A DNA stretch of 64,000 nucleotides, from contig NZ_JYDE01000001.1 of the NCBI RefSeq assembly GCF_003263515.1, forward strand, positions 124,001 through 188,000, read 5' to 3'. This document shows positions 34,931 through 44,400 of the stretch, piece by piece; positions within the stretch are counted from its first letter, which is position 1; each line of letters begins with the position of its first letter. The notes beneath the pieces were generated by a model, which saw nothing but the letters and a program-made list of their open reading frames with translations, did not search any database and was not told the DNA's origin. Both the position numbers and the translations under genes were made by a program. Origin of the DNA: Rahnella inusitata. Lineage in GTDB: Bacteria > Pseudomonadota > Gammaproteobacteria > Enterobacterales > Enterobacteriaceae.

Positions 34931-35000
34931 TAAACCTTTTGCCTATGATCATCAGGCTTGTTATAACTGCAGCCCATGATTTTCCTGTGAAACATCGCTG

Positions 35001-36119
35001 ATGAATGACCCTCTCTCTGATACCGATACTGACTTCGCCTCTGAAAATGTGGGGCGTCATGTGCTGGCCTATCTTCAGCAAATCAAAGCCACGCCACTGG
35101 CAAAACTGGATGACTTCGATGAAGAGGGAAATGCGACCGTCGGTCAGGTAATCAAAGTGTGGATCCGGCTTTCATTACTCCTCACACGCCGGCGCCCTGA
35201 AATTGCCGTTTCGTCGATCATGAAACATGTGCTGCCGGTGATAGGCGACGTCCCGCTGAATAAAATCACCCGCCTGCGGCTGAACCGTTTGTTCAACGTG
35301 CTGCTGGCCGATGGGAAAATCTCCGAGGCGAAAAGGGTGTTTGCGCTGTGTAAGCAATTTTTTAGTTGGGCGGAAACCCAGGGTTATCTGCCTTATTCGC
35401 CGCTCGGCGCGATGAAACGTCGGGACGTCGGCGGGCGAAATACACCGCCACGCGAACGGACATTAACCGATGCTGAAATCTGGATTTTCTGGCACGGATT
35501 AGATCTGTGGGATATTTCAGAGCAATGTCGTTGGGCGCTGAGACTCTGTTTACTTACCGCGCGTCGCCCGGACGAAGTCGTTCGTGCGCGTAAAGATGAG
35601 TTTCATTTGCGGATTAATGTCTGGCGACAGGGGACACGCAACAAGTCGGCCCGTGATCACAGTCTGCCGCTGACGCCGTTGATGCGAATTTGCATTGATA
35701 AGCTTATCGCCGCCAGCCCGAAAGAGACGCCATGGCTGGTGCCGTCGCCGAAAGATGCTCAGAAACCGTTATCTCGCGGGGCCATTACTCAGGTGATTCG
35801 CAGAATGCTGCGCGCTGAACGCGGGCTGGGTATCGCGCCTTTTACCACAAGGGATCTTCGCCGGACCGCCCGCTCAAAACTTTCCTCATTGGATGTTTCC
35901 AATGATGTCGCGCGCAAAATCATGAATCACTCGCTGGAGGGGATCGACCGCGTTTATGACACCCATGACTATTTACCGCAGATGAAACAGGCGCTCGACG
36001 CATTTTCTGACAATATTGAGGGCATCATTAATGCGCCAGATTATTTATCATTACGGCATAAGTATGAAGGCGAGTTCTTGCAGATTCCTGAAATATCGCT
36101 GCTGTATATGGAGAATTAA
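35001..36119 (+). CDS. Tyrosine site-specific recombinase/integrase, solitary
   Basis: The 372-residue protein has a SAM-like core-binding domain (about 45-140) and a tyrosine recombinase catalytic domain (about 150-330). Catalytic residues visible are R189 (T-A-R-R-P-D-E), a probable K215, R287 in T-R-D-L-R-R-T, H310 in N-H-S-L-E-G and the nucleophile Y319 (R-V-Y-D). The first His of the usual HxxR box is Arg284, a known variation in phage-type integrases. No tRNA gene, excisionase gene, phage gene or obvious att duplication is visible nearby, so it is either a relic of a lost island or a domesticated enzyme. The last 50 residues after Y319 form a private tail. Confidence 0.85.
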   Translation: MNDPLSDTDTDFASENVGRHVLAYLQQIKATPLAKLDDFDEEGNATVGQVIKVWIRLSLLLTRRRPEIAVSSIMKHVLPVIGDVPLNKITRLRLNRLFNVLLADGKISEAKRVFALCKQFFSWAETQGYLPYSPLGAMKRRDVGGRNTPPRERTLTDAEIWIFWHGLDLWDISEQCRWALRLCLLTARRPDEVVRARKDEFHLRINVWRQGTRNKSARDHSLPLTPLMRICIDKLIAASPKETPWLVPSPKDAQKPLSRGAITQVIRRMLRAERGLGIAPFTTRDLRRTARSKLSSLDVSNDVARKIMNHSLEGIDRVYDTHDYLPQMKQALDAFSDNIEGIINAPDYLSLRHKYEGEFLQIPEISLLYMEN

Positions 36120-36272
36120 CCGCTTTTAACGCCATAACGTTTTTTTCACACTGTTGAAAGAATGCCCAGGAATAATAACCAACACGCGGTAAGGTTGCGC
36201 ATCGACGGGACAGCGGATCTGAGCTGCTACACTTGTAGATTGATTTGGCAATGCCAGAAGACTGAGGAATAA

Positions 36273-38417
36273 ATGATGCATCCACAACAACCGCACGCTA
36301 TCGGGCTGCCAGAAGCGACAAAAACACTCCTGCTGAGCACCGGGACGGCGGAGCAAAAACGTCATGAAATTCGTAAATACTTTATTCAGACTTGGGAATT
36401 ATACGAAAGCCTGTTTGACTGCCTGGCTGATGAAAGAGCGTATTACAACAAAGCGATTACCCTGCGTCATCCGCTGATTTTCTATTTTGGCCACACCGCC
36501 ACGTTCTTTATTAATAAATTGATGGCCGCGGGGCAATTGCCGCAGCGCATCGATTCACAAATTGAATCGATGCTGGCGATTGGCGTGGATGAAATGAGCT
36601 GGGACGATCTCGATGATCAAAACTACAACTGGCCGTCCGTGGCGAACTTGCGTGAATATCGTAAGAGGGTGCGCGAGGAAGTGACAGGCATTATTGACAC
36701 CATGCCGCTGAGTTTGCCGATCGACTGGAACAGTCCGGCGTGGGTGATTCTGATGGGCATCGAACATGAGCGTATCCATCTGGAAACCTCCAGCGTGCTG
36801 ATCCGCCAGTTGCCGGTGGAATGGGTAAAAACTCAGCCACACTGGCCCGCGTGCAAAGAAGCAAGAACTGACCGCAAAACCGTGCCTGAGAACCAGATGG
36901 TGACAGTGAAAGGTGACGTTGTCACTCTCGGCAAGGTTGATGATACCTATGGCTGGGATAATGAATACGGCTCATCTGAGCATAAAATTCAGGGATTTAG
37001 CGCCAGCAAGATGCTGGTGAGCAATGCTGAGTTTTATACTTTCATGCTTGCCGGGGGATACCAGGATACGCAATGGTGGGATGACGAAGGGGCAGGCTGG
37101 CGTGACTTTACTCAGGCAGAAATGCCGACATTTTGGGTCGGTTCGGTGCGCGAGCCTGAGCAACTGAAACTCCGGCTGATGACAGAAGAAGTGCCGATGC
37201 CCTGGGACTGGCCAGCGGAAGTTAACCAGCTGGAAGCCGCGGCGTTCTGTCGCTGGAAAGCAGCGCAGACAGGTGAATCCGTGCAGTTGCCGACAGAGGC
37301 TGAATGGATGATTCTGCGTCAACAGGTGCCGGGCGATCAGCCTGACTGGGAAAAGGCGCCGGGCAATATCAATCTGGAATACTGGGCTTCTTCGTGTCCG
37401 GTCGATCACTTTGCGCAGGGCGATTTTTACGATGTGGTGGGGAACGTGTGGCAGTGGTCATCCACGCCAATCGGGGGTTATAACGGTTTCCGCGTTCATC
37501 CATTATATGACGATTTCTCAACGCCGACCTTCGATGGGAAACATTCGATGATCAAAGGCGGCAGCTGGATTTCGACCGGCAATGAAGCGCTGAAATCTGC
37601 GCGTTATGCTTTCCGCCGTCACTTCTTCCAGCACGCTGGCTTCCGCTATGTGGTGTCCAGTCATCAGGAAGTTCAGACAGTAAATCCGTATGAAACAGAC
37701 GGACTGGTCGCGCAGTACCTCGATTTTCAGTATGGCCCACGCCATTTTGATGTACCAAACTATGCGACGCAACTGGTTGATATCGCGATAAAACACGTTT
37801 CTTCGCGCACGAGAGCGCTGGATATTGGTTGTGCTACTGGCCGAGCCAGTTTTGAACTGGCACGACATTTCGATACGGTCGTCGGGATGGATTATTCCGC
37901 CCGCTTTATCGATGTCGCTCTGGCACTCGCGCGTGGTGAAGCCTGCCGTTATGTGATCCCGGAAGAGGGCGAACTGGTGGATTATTGTCAGGCGGTGCTG
38001 GCAGAATCCAATATCACTGAACGGGAAACCGGACGCGTGAGCTTCGTACAAGGCGATGCCTGTAACCTCAAACCGCAGGCCGAATTGTACGATCTTGTTC
38101 TTGCCGCTAATCTGCTGGATCGCTTGCGGGAACCGGCGTGCTTCCTGAAAGATATTGCCCCAATGATTCGTTCTGGCGGTTTGCTGATGCTGTCATCGCC
38201 TTATACCTGGCAGGAAGATTACACGCCGAAGCAAAACTGGCTCGGTGGATTTCGTGAAAATGGTGAAGCGGTGACCACGCATCAGGCATTGCGACGCATA
38301 CTGGCCGCCGAATTTGAGGAAGTACAGGGGCCTCAAAATGTGCCGTTTGTTATCCGGGAGACTGCCCGTAAATTCCAGCATACTGTTGCAGAACTGACAC
38401 TCTGGCGTAAGCGCTAA
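36273..38417 (+). CDS. ovoA: 5-histidylcysteine sulfoxide synthase / mercaptohistidine methyltransferase OvoA
   Basis: OvoA makes the first and last steps of ovothiol A synthesis: iron-dependent oxidative joining of cysteine to C5 of histidine, and later N-methylation of the thiohistidine. The 714-residue product has an N-terminal DinB-like domain with candidate iron ligands H74 (F-G-H-T) and H165-x3-H169-x-E171 (H-E-R-I-H-L-E), a formylglycine-synthase-like central domain ending in G-G-S-W near residue 430 and F-R-R-H-F-F-Q-H-A-G-F-R, and a fused SAM methyltransferase with L-D-I-G-C-A-T-G at 516-523. The fused methyltransferase separates it from EgtB. No ovoB-like lyase gene is next to it. 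GAGG precedes two adjacent ATGs (36273, 36276); either may start. Confidence 0.93.
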   Translation: MMHPQQPHAIGLPEATKTLLLSTGTAEQKRHEIRKYFIQTWELYESLFDCLADERAYYNKAITLRHPLIFYFGHTATFFINKLMAAGQLPQRIDSQIESMLAIGVDEMSWDDLDDQNYNWPSVANLREYRKRVREEVTGIIDTMPLSLPIDWNSPAWVILMGIEHERIHLETSSVLIRQLPVEWVKTQPHWPACKEARTDRKTVPENQMVTVKGDVVTLGKVDDTYGWDNEYGSSEHKIQGFSASKMLVSNAEFYTFMLAGGYQDTQWWDDEGAGWRDFTQAEMPTFWVGSVREPEQLKLRLMTEEVPMPWDWPAEVNQLEAAAFCRWKAAQTGESVQLPTEAEWMILRQQVPGDQPDWEKAPGNINLEYWASSCPVDHFAQGDFYDVVGNVWQWSSTPIGGYNGFRVHPLYDDFSTPTFDGKHSMIKGGSWISTGNEALKSARYAFRRHFFQHAGFRYVVSSHQEVQTVNPYETDGLVAQYLDFQYGPRHFDVPNYATQLVDIAIKHVSSRTRALDIGCATGRASFELARHFDTVVGMDYSARFIDVALALARGEACRYVIPEEGELVDYCQAVLAESNITERETGRVSFVQGDACNLKPQAELYDLVLAANLLDRLREPACFLKDIAPMIRSGGLLMLSSPYTWQEDYTPKQNWLGGFRENGEAVTTHQALRRILAAEFEEVQGPQNVPFVIRETARKFQHTVAELTLWRKR

Positions 38418-38451
38418 ATCTTGTAGTAAGCCAAAGCAGTAACTCAACACT

Positions 38452-38482
38452 AAAACGGCCGCAAATGTGGCCGTTTTTTTTT
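38452..38482 (+). terminator. Intrinsic terminator after ovoA
   Basis: AAAACGGCC / GGCCGTTTT, a 9-bp stem with an 8-base loop, followed by a run of about nine T. It lies 35 bases after the ovoA stop. Confidence 0.92.
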
Positions 38483-38981
38483 GCCTCCTCATTATCTCTG
38501 AAAGACGAAGTTATTCATGATAGTTAAGGTGTTCTCGGTCCTGTTTGTTAATGACGCCAATAGAATGTTGTAACTAAATAACCTTTAATAACTACCCGAC
38601 TTTGGTATCACTTATTTATCAGTCGGCTCGCCACCACAATGACATTATTTCGCGATATTCGGTTTTTAGATGAATGAAAGAAACCACAGAGAGAAGTCAT
38701 CAGGCTCATTTTCAGAATGGATTTCATGACAGGGATTAGCATCAAAGATAAGAAAAGCTCTCATTATCAATGATTAATTTCACTTAAATCATCGTATTTT
38801 TTTGCACAAAGTTCTTACTTAATCTATACATAAAATTAACTCAAATTGTACATTTAGCAGGCTATGTGCATTATCTCTGAGGATGGCTTTTAATTTTATC
38901 ATTTTGATTAACTGGCTTTAATTGGTGACAGGGGAGACGGAGTTTCCGACAGCCAGGCCTTTATCCCATTCAGAGGAATTT
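38483..38981 (+). promoter_or_regulatory. Long AT-rich leader region of the autotransporter gene
   Basis: No gene is supported here. A good sigma-70 promoter is visible: TTGCAC (38802-38807), 17-base spacer, TATACA (38825-38830). It predicts transcription from about 38837 and a leader of about 145 bases. The first 300 bases are AT-rich with no other clear structure. AGAGGAATTT is the ribosome site before ATG 38982. Confidence 0.65.
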
Positions 38982-41426
38982 ATGCATACCCGATTGCCCT
39001 TATCCAAAGTAGCCATTGCCGTCCTTGCCGTGATCGGTTCTCCAACAGTGTCTTTATTTTCCAGCCCGCTTTATGCCGTGACCTTGCAGGCTTTTAATCC
39101 AGTCGATAATGACCAGTTAAACGGTAATCTTTTGGTAACGGGTGGTGCGGTCACTGAGCTCACCGGGAATCAGCAATTCGCGCCCGGTGTTGATGGCTCG
39201 GTGAATACCACACTCGGTGCATTGCAAGGCCTCAACCGAATTGTTAACGATCACGGCGTGCTCGGTGCGAACCGTCTGGATATAGGACCTGCGAACTTTG
39301 GTATCACCATTCCAGATCCGACGACTGGCGGGAATACCACTTTTCAGGTTTATAACCCGGCCAGTCTTGTGGCACTGGCACCCATCGATGCGAGTACATC
39401 GGTCGCCGACGTTGTGAACGTGCAGGACAATCAATACATCAATACCCGTATTGCTGATGTGAATACCGGCGGTACGTTAAACGTGAATATTGGAAAGACG
39501 ACTTCAGCGGCAAATGCGGCCACCAATGCCTGGACAATGGCGGCCAAGCAGAGCACCTTATTTAATGTCGATGGCACCAGCGGTGCAGATTCCACCCTGA
39601 ACTGGAATTCCAATAACCGCATTACCTTCACCGGTACCGCTGCTGACCCGACCGTTCCCCGCCAGCTTTCCGTACAAAACCTGATGACCTATAACGGCGC
39701 GTTCACCGTTCAGACCGTGGATGGCGCAACCAACAGCTTTAACGTGACCAATGCAGCAGGCCTGAAAACCTACAACGACTGGCTGATCACACAGCTCAAA
39801 TCCGGAAATCTGGATAAAAGTACTTATCTGTCTAACTTCAACAAAGCGTTTATCCGCAGCACTAACACCGTCGATTACCTGATTTCCGCTGATGATCCGA
39901 CTGACGATGTGGCTCAATCCATCGGCAATCGCATAGTGATTAACGCCACCGGTGCCAATGCAAAAGTAAACGTCGCGGCGGGGAAAACGCTTGAAGTCAT
40001 TGGCGCAAATGGCGGTGCCATCCGCGGGAGTAATGGTGCAGAAGCGACGGTAAACGGCAAAGTCAGCAGCTCTGGTTCGTTGGGTTCTGAAGGCTCAGCC
40101 GTATATCTTGATGCCAGCAGCGCGACGAACAACGGTGTCATCAACGGCGGATTTATTAACCGCGTCGACGGTACCGGCGTCGGTTCTGCCGGTTTTGGTT
40201 CGAACGGCGTTCAGGTACAAAACGGCAGTACCTTCGATAACAACGGTATCGTCAACTTCGCCACCACCGGCGGCACGACCGCGGCGGTCAATCTTGGTGC
40301 AGGTTCAGCGGCAACCAACAGCGGCAATATTAACGTCGGGGTGAATGGTTCGAGCGCGACGGGAAGCACCAGCGGCGTGCTGGTGGGGGATGCGACAGCC
40401 TCATTTATCAACAACGCGGGCGGCATGATTTATCTCGGGCGTGGCCCGCAAAACAGTCTGACCGACAGCACCGCGGATACCGCTGTAAATCAGAGTGGAA
40501 CAACGGCGGGTGTGCAGGTCACCAGCGGCGGCAGCGCAATCAATAATGGCAGCATCGTGCTGGGTTCGAGAATTCAAAATGGTGCGGGGATGCTGGCCAG
40601 CGGAGGCACCGGCATCACCATGCTCAATAACGGTAATATCGATGTAACCGGCAAGGCAACCGCCATTCCTCGCGAAAATATCGCGATGTCAGTACTGAAT
40701 GCCAGCGGAAATATTAATAATGCAGGCATCATCAACCTGACCGGTGTTAACGCCACCGGCGTCAAAGTGGTGGCTACGCAGGGAAATACCGCCTCCGCGA
40801 CGTCCACCGGCACGATTAACGTCGCAGGCGGTTCGGATCCGGCCAGCGGCACGCGCAATTACGGCGTGTGGGTAGAAGGTCAGGGCACCGGCGGCACGGC
40901 CTCGGCTAGCGTCGATGGCCCGGTCAATCTCACCGGCAACGGGGCAATTGGTGTTCATGCACGCGGTAACGCCACGGTGGATGTCGCTTCAACCGCCATT
41001 CCTACGTTTAGCGAAGGCAGTAATCAGATTGGCTTCTTTGCTTTCGGCCCGAATGCAAAAATCAACAGTATTGGTAATAACGCATTTGATGTGACGACCA
41101 CCGGTTCAACCATGTTCCGTCTCGAACAGGGCGCTGATTTTGACGGCACCAACCTGACCCTGACGTCATCCGGCGCGAATTCCGTCGGCGTGCTGGGTAC
41201 CGGCACCGGCAGCACGGTCATTTCCAGTAAGAATGCGACCTTTGAAGTTTCCGGCAACGGCGCGACCGGGATGGTGATCGAAGGCGGTGCCACCGGCAGT
41301 ATCGACACCGACACCACGTTTAATCTTTCCGGCACCAACGCGGTCGCCGCAATCGCTGACGGTCAGCGGCATACGCTGGCGGGCACCAATACCGGGTCAC
41401 CGGTGCAAAGCACTGCGCTGACTTAG
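38982..41426 (+). CDS. Autotransporter 5' fragment: signal peptide and first part of passenger
   Basis: This 814-residue fragment starts at ATG 38982 after AGAGGAATTT and ends at the amber codon. The N-terminus (K-V-A-I-A-V-L-A-V-I-G after a short basic start) is a Sec signal peptide with probable cleavage near residue 35. The frame is open 20 codons further upstream, but that extension has no ribosome site and would precede the signal. The body is repetitive, low in Cys and rich in N, G, T and S, as in beta-helical passengers. If translated alone it would be a periplasmic fragment without an exit barrel. Confidence 0.7.
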   Translation: MHTRLPLSKVAIAVLAVIGSPTVSLFSSPLYAVTLQAFNPVDNDQLNGNLLVTGGAVTELTGNQQFAPGVDGSVNTTLGALQGLNRIVNDHGVLGANRLDIGPANFGITIPDPTTGGNTTFQVYNPASLVALAPIDASTSVADVVNVQDNQYINTRIADVNTGGTLNVNIGKTTSAANAATNAWTMAAKQSTLFNVDGTSGADSTLNWNSNNRITFTGTAADPTVPRQLSVQNLMTYNGAFTVQTVDGATNSFNVTNAAGLKTYNDWLITQLKSGNLDKSTYLSNFNKAFIRSTNTVDYLISADDPTDDVAQSIGNRIVINATGANAKVNVAAGKTLEVIGANGGAIRGSNGAEATVNGKVSSSGSLGSEGSAVYLDASSATNNGVINGGFINRVDGTGVGSAGFGSNGVQVQNGSTFDNNGIVNFATTGGTTAAVNLGAGSAATNSGNINVGVNGSSATGSTSGVLVGDATASFINNAGGMIYLGRGPQNSLTDSTADTAVNQSGTTAGVQVTSGGSAINNGSIVLGSRIQNGAGMLASGGTGITMLNNGNIDVTGKATAIPRENIAMSVLNASGNINNAGIINLTGVNATGVKVVATQGNTASATSTGTINVAGGSDPASGTRNYGVWVEGQGTGGTASASVDGPVNLTGNGAIGVHARGNATVDVASTAIPTFSEGSNQIGFFAFGPNAKINSIGNNAFDVTTTGSTMFRLEQGADFDGTNLTLTSSGANSVGVLGTGTGSTVISSKNATFEVSGNGATGMVIEGGATGSIDTDTTFNLSGTNAVAAIADGQRHTLAGTNTGSPVQSTALT

Positions 41427-44400
41427 GCAGCTGTTCTCACTTCTGCACAGAACGGGCTGACTGGCTACATCGCCCGTAACCGCGCCACGCTCACTAATTC
41501 CGGCGATATCACCTTTACCGGCGCAGGTGCGACCGGCCTGCGGGTCGAAACCGGTGCGACTGGCATCAATACCGGTAATATCAGCGTCAACGACGGCGGC
41601 GCAGGAATAATGGTTAACAGCGGCACCAGCGGCCTGACCACGACGGCAACGACCAGCGGAACGATTGATGCAAACGGGGGCAGCATCGCCAGCCGCACCC
41701 GTGGCGTTACTGCCAGCGGGGCAAAAGCTGTAGCGACGCTGAGTAATGGCTCGCTGATTAATCTCAATGGCGTTGGCGCGCTGGGCGCGGAAGCCATCGA
41801 TGGTGCGACGGTCAATATCGCCAGCACCGCTACGCCAACTTTCAACAATACCGATCAGATTGCTTACCGTGCGAGCGGCGCGGGGTCGACTATTAACAGC
41901 GCCACCAGCGTTCTGAATGTCGACACCGACCGTTCCACGCTGTATCGCATTGCCGACGGCGCCACCCTGACACTTGGAAGCGGCTCTTCTTTAACCGCAT
42001 CCGGCACCGACAGCATGGCACTGGTCAGCACGGGGCCAAATGCGCGGATTAATACCACCGGGACCCGACTCATTGCCAGCGGTACCGGCGCGCGGGCAGT
42101 GACCGTGGAAGGTGGCGCGCAGGGGAATCTGGATACGGCCAGTTCATTAACGCTTAGCGGAACAAACAGTATTGGCGGCGTCGCTGACGGGCAGAAACAT
42201 CAGCTTGACGGCACCGCCACCGGCGCTCCTGACGCCAGTACAACGCTGACCAGTGCGGCCTCACTGATTTCCAGTGCATCCGGCGCTATGGGGTACATGG
42301 CCACCAATCTGGCCAACGTGATCAACAACGGTGTGATAGCCCTGAGCGGAGCAGGCAGCAGCGGCATGACCTCTCAATTGGGCGGAACGGTCACCAGTAA
42401 TAACCAGATCACGCTGACCGGCGCCGACAGCACCGGTTTAAGTGCCACACAAAACGGCGTCGCGACAAATAATTCAGCACTGATCCTCAGCGGGGCTAAC
42501 AGTACAGGCATAAGCGCAACGCAAAATGGCATCGTGATAAATAACGCCAGCGTGGATTTATCAGGTATTGGCAGCACCGCTGCACGCCTGTCGTCAGGCA
42601 GTACTTTCAGCAACAACGGCACGCTACATGTTTCACAAGGTACGGGGATTGATGCCAGCGGGGGCGGTACGTCGGTCGCCCGCGCCGGTGATATCACGGT
42701 CGATAATGGCATCGCCGGTGTGCGTCTCTCTGACGGCACGCAGCTGGTGCTTACCGGAACAGGAAATAACATCACGACCAGCGGCACTGCTCACGGCGTG
42801 TTGCTCGATACCGGCGCGGCGGGTCTTTCTCTCAATAACACCACGCTGAACATCAACGGCACGGGCAGTGGCATTGAGAATCGTACGGAAACCGGCAATG
42901 TGACGCTGCAAAACACCACTATCAATGTCACCAACGGTAACGGCATCAGAACCGCCACGTCGTTTGATCCGGCGTCCACGCTGCGCGTCAACGTCAACGG
43001 AAGTGGTACGGCGTTCAACTTCACCAATGCCGATCTCAGCACCACCTCCGGCGCGCTGACACTGGGCGAAGACTATGTCTTTAATGTTACCGGCGCAGGC
43101 GGAACTGGGATCAATGCCAATACTACCGGTGACATTGTCACGTCTGCTACGGTAAATGTCACCGATACGGCGGGAGGCTCAGCGCTGGTGGCGGGCACGG
43201 CAGGCACTGTGCTCAATACTGGCGTGCTGACCTCCGCCAGCCTCTCCGCGCCGGTGGTGGATCTCAGTAACGGCAGCACAGCACGGTTTGAAAACCGGGG
43301 CATCATTACGCCGTCTTCTGCCAGTGCAGTGGCGGTTTCCGGCAGCGCAGGCAATGATGATGTTCTGCTGACCTCCGGCAACGTGTTCGGTGATATCAAT
43401 ACCGGTGCAGGTGATGACACCATTACCTGGAACGGCGGCACCCTCGACGGTAGCCTGTCGCTCGGCGCTGGCAATGCTAACCGGGCATATATCAATAATG
43501 TTGATTTGTCCCAGACCCGCCACATTACCAGCGGTATTGGTGAGGATAACCAGGTCAGCTTCTCGCAGATTGTCTCGCGCGGCGGCACCTTCGATACCGA
43601 TGATCTCACCCGTGGCGTGAATCTGGGTAACGGCTGGAACGTGATCAACTTTGTCGATGGCACGCAGTGGGAGCTGACCGGCGATCTCAAACTTGCGCAC
43701 AGCAACGTCAATATCGACAGCACCTCGACGCTGTTTGCCGGTAACGGCGTTAATCCGACGATTTCCGGCGGCGAAGTAAACTCGGCGATTGTGACTAACG
43801 CCGGTCTTATCGATCTGACCAACGGCAGCGGCTCGCCGGGCAACTCACTGACCATCAATGGTGATTTGGTGTCGGATGGCGGGACAGTAAAAATGATCAC
43901 TAATCTCAACGAAGGCGGCGTGCTGAGCAATCAGTTCACCGATTCACTGAGAATTACCGGCAACGCCAGCAGCGGGACGACACTGCTCGACCTGACTGCG
44001 GCGGACGTCAGCACGGGCAAACTCACCGATCTCAATCACTCTTCGACGATGGATGCTTATGAAGGGATTTCACTGGTGCAGGTTGGCGGAAACGCCAGCG
44101 CAGGCAGCTTTGCGCTTAAGGGCGGCTATCTGGCCGCCGGGCCGTGGCGTTATGATCTGTACAGCTTCGCGCCGGGTGCCAGTGATGCCAATCAGCGCGA
44201 AGTCGCAGGCGGGATCAATAACACGTTCTGGGATTATCGCATCGGCAATGCCTATGTTTGTCAGGGGGACGACTGTAATCGCACAATCCAGCCCGCTGCG
44301 GTCACGCCGACCAATCCGGGCACGCCGGAAGATCCGTCCACACCGGTTGATACCACCAGCACGCCGCTGACGAATCCGCCAGATGACGGTTGCGTGGTGA

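Noticed and set aside
36273-38417. EgtB (ergothioneine synthase)
   Set aside because: The fused C-terminal SAM methyltransferase and the length are typical of OvoA, and no egtD is adjacent.
35001-38417. Genomic island boundary at the integrase
   Set aside because: No tRNA, no direct repeats of att type, and ovoA next to it does not differ clearly in composition from other neighbours.
43073-43930. A 285-codon minus-strand frame within the autotransporter region
   Set aside because: It is the antisense of repetitive passenger codons; similar frames occur along the whole passenger.
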